Source: Ralstonia insidiosa (lineage in GTDB: Bacteria; Pseudomonadota; Gammaproteobacteria; Burkholderiales; Burkholderiaceae). Taken from it: a stretch of DNA of 64,000 nt. This document shows positions 50,415 through 58,921 of the stretch, one piece after another. The first letter of the stretch is position 1; each line of letters opens with the position of its first letter. The position numbers and the translations under genes are program-made. The notes under the pieces were generated by a model, which made no database searches, was not told the DNA's origin, and saw only the letters and a program-made list of their open reading frames with translations. The stretch is taken from contig NZ_VZPV01000001.1 in assembly GCF_008801405.1 (NCBI RefSeq), positions 3,100,001 through 3,164,000 on the forward strand. The letters run 5' to 3'.

Positions 50415-50624
50415 CCGCGTTTCGATCTCTGGAACGGCACACCCAACCCAGTCTAGGAAAACGCCTATCCAGTGCCAAGCGTGGCGGCTTCACAGGCGTA
50501 CGATCATTGACCTGTCGACTTGGGGATACCCCGGGTGTGCATAACGGCCTCCCCCTGCATAATCGAATCGATTGACGAAGCAACGACTTTGCCCACAACG
50601 ACACGAGCCAACAAGGAGATGCCC

Positions 50625-52049
50625 ATGACCCACCGCCAGAAGCGCCTGAAACAGACAGCCCTCGCCTGGTTGATGGCCGGGACCGTACTGCCCGCCTTCG
50701 CGCAGATTCCGTTCAGCCCCGGTGGCAGTTCGCCCGCGCCGGCACAGGCGTCGGTTGCTGCAGGCGGGATCGACGTGGCGCAAATCAAGCCGGCGGTGGA
50801 TGCCGCGGTCAATGCCGAATACGGCCAGCTCGACACGCTCTATAAGGACATCCACGCGCATCCGGAACTGGCCTTCCAGGAAACACGCACGGCCGCCAAA
50901 CTGGCCGAAGAGATGCGCAAGATCGGTTTTGACGTGACGGAGCACGTGGGAAAGACCGGCGTGGTGGCGGTGTATCGCAATGGCCCGGGCCCGACGATTC
51001 TGGTGCGCACCGAGCTCGACGCGCTGCCGATGGAAGAAAAGACCGGCCTGCCCTACGCCAGCCACGTGCACACCAAATGGCGGGGCGAAGACGTAGGCGT
51101 GGCGCACAGCTGCGGGCACGACCTGCACATGGCGTCGTGGGTGGGTACAGCCAAAACGCTGGTGTCGCTCAAGGACCGCTGGCACGGCACGCTGGTGTTC
51201 GTTGCCCAACCAGCCGAGGAAGTGGTCGGCGGCGCGCAGGCCATGATCGACGATGGCTTCTTCAAGCGTTTCCCCAAACCCGACTATGCGTTTGCGCTGC
51301 ACACGGGCCCGGGGCCGTATGGTTCGATCGTCTTCAACAGCGGGCCGATCACGTCCAACTCCGATGGGCTGGAAATCACCTTCAAGGGCCGTGGCGGCCA
51401 CGGCTCCGCACCCGACAAGACCATCGACCCGGTGATGATGGCCGCGCGCTTCGTGGTCGATCTGCAAAGCGTGATCAGCCGCGAGAAAGACCCGCAAGAG
51501 TTTGGCGTGGTGAGCATTGGCGCTATCCAGGGTGGCAGCGCGGAGAACATCATCCCCGACAGCGTGTTGTTGCGTGGGACGATCCGCTCGTACAAGCCGG
51601 CCGTGCGTCAGAAGATGCTCGATGGCATCCGCCGCACGGCCAAGGCGGTGACGGAGATGTCAGGCGCGCCGGACGCTGACATCAAGATCACCGAGGGCGG
51701 CAAGGCCGTCAACAATGACTCGACCGTGGTCGCGCGCACCGAGGCGATGTTCAAGACCGCCTTCGGCAACGACCGCGTGCTGCGCGTGCCGCCGATTACC
51801 GCAAGCGAGGACTTCTCGGCGTTTGTTGACGCGGGCATCCCGTCGATGTTCTTCTTCATCGGCGTGAACGATCCGCAGACGTTCTTCGCCTCGCTCAAGC
51901 CGGGCGCGAAGCCGCTGCCGACCAACCACTCGCCGCTGTTTGCGCCGGTGCCAGAGCCGTCCATCAAGACGGGGGTGACGGCGATGTCGCTGGCGGTGCT
52001 CAATGCGCTGCAGTGGAACAAGACGGCAGGACCTTCGGCCGGACAATAA
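50625..52049 (+). CDS. Exported M20-family amidohydrolase/peptidase
   Basis: A 474-residue protein with a signal peptide (LKQTALAWLMAGTVLPAFAQ), so periplasmic. The M20D/hippurate-hydrolase pattern is clear: RTELDALPMEEKTGLPYA, AHSCGHDLHMASWVG (Cys and His metal ligands), QPAEEVVGGAQAMI (general base Glu pair), ALHTGPGPYG, GRGGHGSAPDKTIDPV, and SEDFSAFVDAGIPSMFFFIG near the end. It would hydrolyse N-acyl amino acids or similar amides. Most relatives are cytoplasmic, so export is notable. The start at 50625 has an AAGGAG site. Confidence 0.9.
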   Translation: MTHRQKRLKQTALAWLMAGTVLPAFAQIPFSPGGSSPAPAQASVAAGGIDVAQIKPAVDAAVNAEYGQLDTLYKDIHAHPELAFQETRTAAKLAEEMRKIGFDVTEHVGKTGVVAVYRNGPGPTILVRTELDALPMEEKTGLPYASHVHTKWRGEDVGVAHSCGHDLHMASWVGTAKTLVSLKDRWHGTLVFVAQPAEEVVGGAQAMIDDGFFKRFPKPDYAFALHTGPGPYGSIVFNSGPITSNSDGLEITFKGRGGHGSAPDKTIDPVMMAARFVVDLQSVISREKDPQEFGVVSIGAIQGGSAENIIPDSVLLRGTIRSYKPAVRQKMLDGIRRTAKAVTEMSGAPDADIKITEGGKAVNNDSTVVARTEAMFKTAFGNDRVLRVPPITASEDFSAFVDAGIPSMFFFIGVNDPQTFFASLKPGAKPLPTNHSPLFAPVPEPSIKTGVTAMSLAVLNALQWNKTAGPSAGQ

Positions 52050-52079
52050 CCGGCTGGCGGTGGATGCCAGACCAATTCG

Positions 52080-52109
52080 GGCGCGGCGCTACGGCAGCCG
52101 CGCCTTTTT
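52080..52109 (+). terminator. Rho-independent terminator between amidohydrolase and pheC
   Basis: An 8-bp stem GGCGCGGC / GCCGCGCC with a 9-base loop is followed by TTTTTGCTTTT. It ends 25 bases before the pheC start, so partial read-through or a separate pheC promoter overlapping it must be assumed. Confidence 0.7.
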
Positions 52110-52134
52110 GCTTTTCTTTCCGATGGGGACACTC

Positions 52135-52947
52135 ATGCTTAACCGCTTCATCCGTACCAGCGCGCCCGTACTGTGCGCCGCCATGGCAGTGCCTGCCCTG
52201 GCCCAGACCGCGCAAACCACCAACCGCCTCGACGAGATCATCGCCCGCGGCACGCTGCGCGTCGGCACCACGGGCGACTACAAACCCTTCAGCTACAAAA
52301 ACCCCACCGACGGCCGCTTCATCGGCCTGGACGTGGAGATGGGCGAGCAACTGGCCCGCGCGCTCGGCGTGAAGCTGGAAGTGGTGCCAACCACGTGGTC
52401 GACGCTGATGCAGGACTTTGCCGCCGACCGCTACGACATCGCCATGAGCGGTGTATCTGTCACGCTGGATCGTCAGAAGAAGGCGTTCTACTCGATCCCG
52501 TATCAGCGGGATGGCAAGACGCCAATCACGCGCTGCGAGAACCAGGCCAAGTTCCAGACGCTGGCGCAGATCGACCAGCCGAACGTGCGCGCCATCGTCA
52601 ACCCGGGCGGCACCAACGAGAAGTTCGCACGCGCGAATCTGAAGCAGGCGCAGATCCGCGTGTATCCGGACAACGTGACGATCTTCAACGAGATCGTTGC
52701 CGGCCGTGCGGACCTGATGATGACCGACGCGGTGGAAACCAAGCTGCAGCAGAAGCTGCACCCGGAGCTGTGCGCCGTGCACCCGGAGGCACCGTTTGAT
52801 TTCTCGGAGAAGGCCTACCTGCTGCCGCGCGACGTGGTGTTCAAGAACTTCGTCGACCAGTGGCTGCGGCAGACGATGGAAAGCGGTGAATTTGCCAAGC
52901 GCTTTGATGCGTGGCTGGCGTATCCGTGGAACGTGCCTGCCAAATAA
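52135..52947 (+). CDS. pheC: Periplasmic cyclohexadienyl (arogenate/prephenate) dehydratase
   Basis: A 270-residue binding-protein-fold enzyme with a signal peptide (SAPVLCAAMAVPALAQ). From memory it aligns closely with Pseudomonas aeruginosa PheC: LRVGTTGDYKPFSYKNP, DFAADRYDIAMSGVSVTL, SIPYQRDGKTPITRCENQ, AIVNPGGTNEKFARANLKQA, PDNVTIFNEIVAGRADLMMT, HPELCAVHPEAPFDFSEKAY. PheC converts prephenate to phenylpyruvate and arogenate to phenylalanine in the periplasm. Without that alignment it would be called an ABC-transporter solute-binding protein, but no permease genes are near. The start at 52135 has a GGGGA site. Confidence 0.85.
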   Translation: MLNRFIRTSAPVLCAAMAVPALAQTAQTTNRLDEIIARGTLRVGTTGDYKPFSYKNPTDGRFIGLDVEMGEQLARALGVKLEVVPTTWSTLMQDFAADRYDIAMSGVSVTLDRQKKAFYSIPYQRDGKTPITRCENQAKFQTLAQIDQPNVRAIVNPGGTNEKFARANLKQAQIRVYPDNVTIFNEIVAGRADLMMTDAVETKLQQKLHPELCAVHPEAPFDFSEKAYLLPRDVVFKNFVDQWLRQTMESGEFAKRFDAWLAYPWNVPAK

Positions 52948-52968
52948 GCCCCGGCCGACCCTGGCGCG

Positions 52969-54150
52969 CTATGCCTCAATGGCGCGCCGGGCCGCACGCT
53001 GCATCAGCACGATGAGGCACACGCCGTTGAGCACGGCGCCCATCAGCCAGACCGTGCCGGACCAGAACTGCGCGGTGGCCGCATAAACCGCAGTGGCCGC
53101 CAGCGGTCCGACCATGGCGGCGACGCTGGCCATGCTGGCCAACGCGCCCTGCAGCTCGCCCTGCTCGTGCTCGCTCACCTGGCGCGACAGCATCGCCTGC
53201 ATGGCAGGCATGCCGATCTCGGCCATGCACAGCAGCACCATGGTCGGATAGACCATCCAGCCGGCGCTGATCCACGCCATTGCCGCAAAGCCGGCCATGT
53301 CCATCATCACGCTCAACACCACGGCGCGGCGCTCACCCACGGCACGCGCAATCGGCCCGGTCAGGAACGCCTGCGACAGCGCATGCATCAATCCGTAGGC
53401 CGCCAGCGACAGGCCGGCCGCACGCGTGTCCCAACCGAAGCGCGCTTCACCGTGGATCACCCACAGCGTCTGCGGAATCTGCCCGACGATCTCGATGATG
53501 GCCAGCACGATCAGAAAGGGCAGCAGCGTCGGCACGCGCGCCATGCGCCGCAATGACTGCACTGGCAGCAGCGTGCGCCAGGCAAACGGCGCGCGCTCGG
53601 TACGGCGTGATTCCGGCAACGCCACGCATGCAATCGCAAAATTGACGCCGTTGAGCACCGCCGCCAGCAGAAACGGCGCGCGCAGCCACCAGTCGCCCAG
53701 TAGGCCGCCCAGCGCCGGCCCGGCGATGAAGCCCAGGCCAAAGCACGCGTTCATGAGCCCATAGCGGCGCGCACGGTCGGCGGGCGCCGTGATGTCGGCG
53801 ATGTAGGCCGTGCCCACGGCATAGTTGGCCCCGGTGATGCCCGCCACCACACGCCCCAGGTACAGCACCCACGCATGCGGTGACAGCGCCATCACCAGGT
53901 AGTCGATGGCCGCACCGGCCAACGACACCAGCAGCACCGGCCGGCGCCCGAACCGATCCGCCAGTGCCCCCAGGATCGGCGCGAACAGGAACTGCATGGC
54001 CGCATAGGCGGCGATCAGTAACCCGAACTCGAAGGCGATGTCACCGCTGTGATCGAGTTCGCGCAGCAAGCTCGGCAGGATGGGCATGATGAGCCCGACG
54101 CCCATGGCATCGAGCGCCAACGTGGAGAGAATGACGGCAAAGGCAGGCAT
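52969..54150 (-). CDS. MFS transporter, tetracycline-efflux (TetA/Tet(A)-like) type
   Basis: A 393-residue 12-helix carrier with the DHA1/Tet signature: LDAMGVGLIMPILPSLLREL in helix 1, the motif-A loop GALADRFGRRPVLLVSL, RVVAGITGANYAVGTAYIAD and the helix 5 motif GFIAGPALGGLLG. It would export tetracycline-like or other drugs by proton exchange. No TetR-like regulator is adjacent, unlike mobile tet determinants, so this is most likely a chromosomal housekeeping efflux gene. It is convergent with pheC. Confidence 0.86.
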   Translation of the reverse strand: MPAFAVILSTLALDAMGVGLIMPILPSLLRELDHSGDIAFEFGLLIAAYAAMQFLFAPILGALADRFGRRPVLLVSLAGAAIDYLVMALSPHAWVLYLGRVVAGITGANYAVGTAYIADITAPADRARRYGLMNACFGLGFIAGPALGGLLGDWWLRAPFLLAAVLNGVNFAIACVALPESRRTERAPFAWRTLLPVQSLRRMARVPTLLPFLIVLAIIEIVGQIPQTLWVIHGEARFGWDTRAAGLSLAAYGLMHALSQAFLTGPIARAVGERRAVVLSVMMDMAGFAAMAWISAGWMVYPTMVLLCMAEIGMPAMQAMLSRQVSEHEQGELQGALASMASVAAMVGPLAATAVYAATAQFWSGTVWLMGAVLNGVCLIVLMQRAARRAIEA

Positions 54151-54290
54151 GCGAACACGCCGCAGGCCCAGGCGGGCGGCGGCGCGTGAGGAAAGAAAGC
54201 CGCGATGATGCGCCCAAGCGGTGGCGCTGTGCAGCGGGTACGGCGGATGCGCAAGGCAAGCGCAAGCTTGCCAGCAGGTTCAGCGTCGGG

Positions 54291-55097
54291 TCAGTGCAGG
54301 TTGGCAGGCAGGCCGTGTTGCAGGGCGAGCGCGTCGCGCAACAGTGCATCGGTCATGTCACGGCCCAGCAGTACAGGATCGAAGCGCGCCGAAAAACGCG
54401 TCGAGCACGACTCCACCTGCAGCACGACCTGGCCCGGCGGCAGCAACTCGATGTCGACGTGGATGTCCTCGTCGTCTTCGGTAAAGGAATGCAGCAGGGT
54501 GAGCGCGCGATAGCCGTCGGCACGCTCCACTGCGGCTTCCGTCCAGGACGGCGCCAGCAGCGCGCAATCGACCAGCGTTTCGGGCTCCTCCGGACGATAC
54601 AGGTGCAGGCCCATCATGGTGGACGCGGCATCGGCCACGCCCGACCATTCGGCAGCCGGAATCAGATCGCCCAGCAGGCGGACGTCGTCGACGGCGGCAT
54701 CGGTCTGCACGAAGGCAGCGCCCAGGAAGAACGCCGTCTCGTCGCGAAAACCGCCTGCCACGGTATTGCGCCACAGGCGATGGCTGTTCTTGCTGCCCAG
54801 CGCCACCTGCGACAACACCTTGGCTGCGCGCGCACCATCGGCACCCGACCATTGCTCCACCGCGCCATGCGAGAACAGACGATCGGCCATCACCAAACCC
54901 ACGCCTTCGGGCAGCACGCGCGCCTCCAACCATCGGGCAAGCACGTGCACACCACCGAACGGCATCTCCGGACGCCCGACCGCATGCGCACGCACGCGGC
55001 CGTTTTCCGGCACGTAGAACGGCATGGCAAACAGCCTCGCCTGATAAGCGACGCCGTCGATCTCGAATCGGGCGATGGACGCAGTGGTGATGGTCAT
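54291..55097 (-). CDS. Hypothetical cytoplasmic protein
   Basis: A 268-residue protein I do not recognise. It has no signal peptide or membrane helix and no repeated motif; composition is balanced, with an acidic patch (SFTEDDEDIHVDIELL) near residue 230. The beta-rich pattern with a repeated hydrophobic spacing suggests a single globular domain. The start at 55097 has an AGGAAG site; a longer frame to 55148 is less likely. It lies 140 bases upstream of the Tet-type MFS gene on the same strand and might be cotranscribed. Confidence 0.6.
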   Translation of the reverse strand: MTITTASIARFEIDGVAYQARLFAMPFYVPENGRVRAHAVGRPEMPFGGVHVLARWLEARVLPEGVGLVMADRLFSHGAVEQWSGADGARAAKVLSQVALGSKNSHRLWRNTVAGGFRDETAFFLGAAFVQTDAAVDDVRLLGDLIPAAEWSGVADAASTMMGLHLYRPEEPETLVDCALLAPSWTEAAVERADGYRALTLLHSFTEDDEDIHVDIELLPPGQVVLQVESCSTRFSARFDPVLLGRDMTDALLRDALALQHGLPANLH

Positions 55098-55506
55098 GAT
55101 GGTCTTCCTTGCAGCAGGGGCGGAAAGCGTCGCCCGCATCTGCTTCAACGACCGTTCGCGTGGAATGTTTAGTGGCAGACCGCCCTACTGGAGGGAGGGG
55201 GAATCCCCAGGTCTGCAATGCAACGCAACAATCTGTCGCACCCCGGGCCGGAATTTTTTGCTGGTCGGCACCGTCAGATGTTCGCTGTAAGGGTTATCCC
55301 GCATCGCATATTCATGTGTCATATCAATGACTTATGTGCAGGTTGCGGTGCTTGAGGGGTCACAATTGTTCGTGTTTTTTGAACAAAGAGTTTAAGAGAA
55401 CTGCTTTTTTACCGCCCAAGCAACGACTAAGCTTATGCCATCGCGTTACTGCACTGCAGCGAATCTGCCCTGCAGCAATGCTCACCCCCCTGTTGTGGAG
55501 TCCATC
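55098..55506. other. 409-bp gap before the DPYTDG-repeat gene
   Basis: Divergent region without a convincing gene. It contains TTGTTC (55366-55371) / GAACAA (55381-55386), a perfect inverted repeat with a 9-base spacer, about 120 bases upstream of the repeat-protein start. AT-rich patches at 55250-55420 are the likely promoter area. Confidence 0.45.
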
Positions 55507-55779
55507 ATGAAGACCAAGAACCTGCTTATCGCCTCGCTGATCGCTATTGCTGCTGTGCCCGCCTTCGCTGCCGGCGTGCAGGGCAAAGACCCGTACACCA
55601 ATGGTCAGGCCGTCACCAAGGGCGACCCGTACACCGATGGCGCTCGCAAGGCTGACCCGTACACCGACGGCGCGCTGCGCAAGGCCGATCCGTACACCGA
55701 TGGCGCACTGCGCAAGGCAGACCCGTACACCGATGGCGCACTGGCCGGCAAGCGCGACCCGTTCACCGACGGCCTGTAA
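55507..55779 (+). CDS. Small exported DPYTDG-repeat protein
   Basis: A 90-residue protein: signal peptide MKTKNLLIASLIAIAAVPAFA, then six near-identical units of 10-13 residues built on the motif DPYTDGA (first KDPYTNGQ, last RDPFTDGL), spaced by short Lys/Arg/Ala/Leu linkers. Acidic and aromatic residues recur at fixed spacing, which fits metal or sugar binding, or a solenoid of turns. There is no cysteine. It has a GGAG site, its own upstream gap and its own terminator. I do not recognise a family. Confidence 0.75.
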   Translation: MKTKNLLIASLIAIAAVPAFAAGVQGKDPYTNGQAVTKGDPYTDGARKADPYTDGALRKADPYTDGALRKADPYTDGALAGKRDPFTDGL

Positions 55780-55854
55780 GCACATCTGCATCACCCCTGA
55801 TTCATCTCCCTCCCCGATGCCAGGCGCCCAAGCGGTGCCGGTGCCGGTTTACTG

Positions 55855-55883
55855 AGGCGGCCATCTCCGGCCGCCTTTTTTTT
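55855..55883 (+). terminator. Rho-independent terminator after the repeat-protein gene
   Basis: An 8-bp stem AGGCGGCC / GGCCGCCT with a 6-base loop and a T-run, about 75 bases after the stop. Confidence 0.85.
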
Positions 55884-56111
55884 GCTTCGCCTTTCCTGGC
55901 GAAAGCATGCGTGTGGCGCCATCTTTGCTACGTGGCGCATACATGGCACGGCCTCGCCTCACGCGGTCGCACCCGGTATGACCGGGCTTTCCCCCCTCAA
56001 GCCGCGCCCGCTGCGTCCGATATGATGAATGGCAACCATTGGCACAGCAGCGCCCCCTTGCGCCCGCTGCATTGGACGTGCCCTGCCAAGGCATCCGATC
56101 TAAACACCAAC

Positions 56112-57314
56112 ATGCGCAAGCGCATCGCCATCGAACACCTGCGGGTGGGAATGTATCTGGAGGAATTTGTCGGCTCGTGGCTGGACCACCCGTTCTGGCG
56201 GGCCCGCTTTCGCGTTGAAGATTCCGCCCAGTTGCAACGCCTGCGAGCCAGCGGCATCCGAGAAGTCTGGATCGATACCGCACGCGGCACCGACGTGGCT
56301 GCAGCCAACGCTGCGCCACCCGCACCCCCGAGCCCGCCGTCAGCACAGCCTGACGCCAGCATCACGCCGCGCCCGATTACGTACGCCGAAGAAATGCGCC
56401 GTGCCGGGCGCCTGATCAGCAAGGCAGAAGTTGCCGTCAAGGCGATGTTTTCCGACGCGCGCATGGGCCGCACCATCGAGGCGCGTGACGCGCTGCCGCT
56501 GGTCGAGGCGATCTCCGGCTCGGTCGACCGCCACCCGAGCGCCTTGATCAGCCTCGCGCGCCTGAAGACGAAAGACCGCTACACCTTCCTGCATTCCGTG
56601 GCGGTGTGTGCGCTGATGGTGTCGCTCGGCCGCCAGCTCGGCCTGTCCGACGATGAAGTCCGCGACGCGGGCCTGGCTGGCCTGCTGCACGACATCGGGA
56701 AGGTCGCTATTCCGCCCGAGGTGCTGAACAAACCGGGCGCGCTCACCGCCGATGAATTCCGTACCGTAATCGTTCACCCGCAGGCCGGGCACGACATCCT
56801 GGTGGGCGACACCGGCATGCGCGACATCGCGCTCGACGTCTGCCTGCACCACCACGAGCGCATGGACGGCACTGGCTATCCGCACAAGCTGGCCGGCGAA
56901 GGCATCTCGCTGTTTGCGCGCATGGGTGCCATCTGCGATGTGTATGACGCGGTCACCTCCGACCGCCCCTACAAAAAAGCGTGGGAAGCCGCCTACGCGA
57001 TCCAGCGCATGGTCGAATGGCGCGGCAACCATTTCGACCCGATGGTGTTCAATGCCTTCGTCAAAAGCGTGGGCATCTATCCGGTGGGCTCGCTCGTGCG
57101 GTTGCGCTCGGGGCGGCTGGCCGTAGTGATGCAACACACGCCGGGCGCGTTGCTCACGCCCACGGTCAAGGTATTCTTCTCCATATCGTCGGGCACGCGG
57201 ATTGCGCCCGAGCTCATCGACCTGGCGCACACCGGCGACCAGATCGTTTCACGAGAAGAACCCAGCGACTGGGGCCTGACCGACCTCAACGAACTTTGGA
57301 TACACGGCGACTGA
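56112..57314 (+). CDS. HD-GYP domain cyclic-di-GMP phosphodiesterase with DUF3391
   Basis: A 400-residue protein: residues 1-70 are a DUF3391 segment (RIAIEHLRVGMYLEEFVGSW), then a linker rich in Ala/Pro, then an HD-GYP domain (about 160-340) with His193-Asp194 in LLHDIGKVAIP, the HHHERMDGTGYP motif (246 onward, with the GYP triad), and DVYDAVTSDRPYK. Such proteins hydrolyse c-di-GMP and affect motility and biofilm. The ATG at 56112 gives the standard DUF3391 start; an upstream frame from 55911 adds 67 residues with no support. It overlaps the next gene slightly. Confidence 0.9.
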   Translation: MRKRIAIEHLRVGMYLEEFVGSWLDHPFWRARFRVEDSAQLQRLRASGIREVWIDTARGTDVAAANAAPPAPPSPPSAQPDASITPRPITYAEEMRRAGRLISKAEVAVKAMFSDARMGRTIEARDALPLVEAISGSVDRHPSALISLARLKTKDRYTFLHSVAVCALMVSLGRQLGLSDDEVRDAGLAGLLHDIGKVAIPPEVLNKPGALTADEFRTVIVHPQAGHDILVGDTGMRDIALDVCLHHHERMDGTGYPHKLAGEGISLFARMGAICDVYDAVTSDRPYKKAWEAAYAIQRMVEWRGNHFDPMVFNAFVKSVGIYPVGSLVRLRSGRLAVVMQHTPGALLTPTVKVFFSISSGTRIAPELIDLAHTGDQIVSREEPSDWGLTDLNELWIHGD

Positions 57315-58858
57315 CCTGTAGCCCCCTCCTCCAGCGTTGCCTCGTATGGCTCATGCTGGGCTGGCTGACGTGCAGCGCGCCCGCCGCGATGGCAGCAGAC
57401 GCACCGCTGCGCATCGGCTCCAAGCGCTTCACCGAGTCGTACGTGCTGGGCGAAATCCTCACGCAGACCGCCGCCCAGCGCGGCCCAGCCGAACACGTAC
57501 CGGGCCTGGGCAATACCGCCATCGTCTTCGCCGCGCTTCAGAACGGCAGCATTGACGCCTACCCCGACTACCTCGGCACCATCGCCGCTGAAATCCTTCA
57601 CCTGCCGCAGGCACAAGCGGCCAACCCAGATCAGGCCGCGCTGCTGGCCGACGTGAACCGCGCACTTGCCCCCATGGGCCTGGCTGCGGGCGTACCGCTC
57701 GGCTTTGAAGACACCTACGCGCTTGCCATGCGCGAGGCCGACGCCGAACGCGAGCACATCCGCACCCTTGCCGATCTGGCGACGCACCCGGCGCTGCGCC
57801 TCGGCCTGTCGCACGAATTTCTCGGCCGCGCCGACGGCTGGCCGGCCGTCGCTACACGCTACGCGCTGCCGCAACGTCCAACCGGTCTCGACCATGGCGT
57901 TGCCTACGACGCGCTGCGTGCCAGGCAGGTCGACGTGATCGACATCTACTCCACCGATGCCAAGATCCGCCGCGAGCATCTGCGTGTGCTCGACGACACC
58001 GCACACGTCTTCCCGCGCTACGACGCGGTGTTGCTCTACCGCGCCGACGTCGCGCAGAAACACGCCGCGCAATGGCAGGCCATCACCGCACTCACCGGCC
58101 GCATCCAGCGCGACGACATGGTGGCGATGAACGCAGCGGTCGAGCTGGAAAGCCAATCGTTCGCGCAGGTCGCGCGCCAGTTCCTCGCCGGGCAGCACAA
58201 TGCGCCCGCCGCCACGCCAGCCCGCGCGTTCTTCGCACAACTGACCGACAGCCTGGGGCGATTGACGCAACGGCACCTGATGCTGGTCGGCATCTCAACA
58301 GGCGTTGCGGTACTGCTTGGTGTGCCACTGGGTCTGGCTGCCGCACGACGGCGGATCAAGCAGCCGATCCTCGCGGTGGTGGGCGTACTGCAGACGATTC
58401 CCTCGCTGGCGCTGCTGGCCATGCTGATCCCCATCGTGGGGTCGATCGGCGTGGTGCCGGCGCTGATCGCGTTGGCGCTGTATGCGCTGCTGCCCATCGT
58501 GCGCAACACCATCGTCGGCCTGGAACAGGTGCCGGATGGCCTGCGCGATGCGGCACTGGCGCTTGGTTTCACACCCGCGCAGCGCACGCGCGTGGTCGAT
58601 TTGCCGCTGGCGCTGCCCGTCATCCTGGCGGGCATCAAGACGGCTGCCGTCATCAGCGTGGGCACGGCGACCATCGCTGCATTCATCGGCGCAGGCGGTT
58701 ATGGCGAACGCATTGCCACCGGGCTGGCGCTCAACGACAGCGCAACGTTGCTTGCAGGCGCCATCCCGGCTGCCGTCCTGGCGTTGCTCGTACAGGGCGT
58801 GTTCGAGGTCATTGAATGGCAACTGCGCCAGCGGGGAAGCAACACCCCCAATCGGTAG
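57296..58858 (+). CDS. Osmoprotectant ABC transporter: binding protein fused to permease
   Basis: About 520 residues in two parts. Residues about 35-290 are an OpuAC/OpuBC-type solute-binding domain (IGSKRFTESYVLGEILTQ, GSIDAYPDYLGTIAAEIL, DVIDIYSTDAKI) behind a signal peptide. Residues about 305-510 are a BPD-type permease with LGVPLGLAAARRRIKQPILA, VGVLQTIPSLALLAML, the EAA-type loop LEQVPDGLRDAALALGF, and GAGGYGERIATGLAL. Known substrates of the family are glycine betaine, choline and carnitine. The gene for the ATPase is not adjacent. The start is uncertain: a TTG at 57296 gives a complete signal peptide and overlaps the HD-GYP gene; an ATG at 57353 would shorten it. Confidence 0.85.
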   Translation: MDTRRLTCSPLLQRCLVWLMLGWLTCSAPAAMAADAPLRIGSKRFTESYVLGEILTQTAAQRGPAEHVPGLGNTAIVFAALQNGSIDAYPDYLGTIAAEILHLPQAQAANPDQAALLADVNRALAPMGLAAGVPLGFEDTYALAMREADAEREHIRTLADLATHPALRLGLSHEFLGRADGWPAVATRYALPQRPTGLDHGVAYDALRARQVDVIDIYSTDAKIRREHLRVLDDTAHVFPRYDAVLLYRADVAQKHAAQWQAITALTGRIQRDDMVAMNAAVELESQSFAQVARQFLAGQHNAPAATPARAFFAQLTDSLGRLTQRHLMLVGISTGVAVLLGVPLGLAAARRRIKQPILAVVGVLQTIPSLALLAMLIPIVGSIGVVPALIALALYALLPIVRNTIVGLEQVPDGLRDAALALGFTPAQRTRVVDLPLALPVILAGIKTAAVISVGTATIAAFIGAGGYGERIATGLALNDSATLLAGAIPAAVLALLVQGVFEVIEWQLRQRGSNTPNR

Positions 58859-58921
58859 CAAGCGCGCGCGCAGGCGTTCCATTACCATGCGCGGACCATT
58901 CGAACACCCTCCTCCCCGCTC

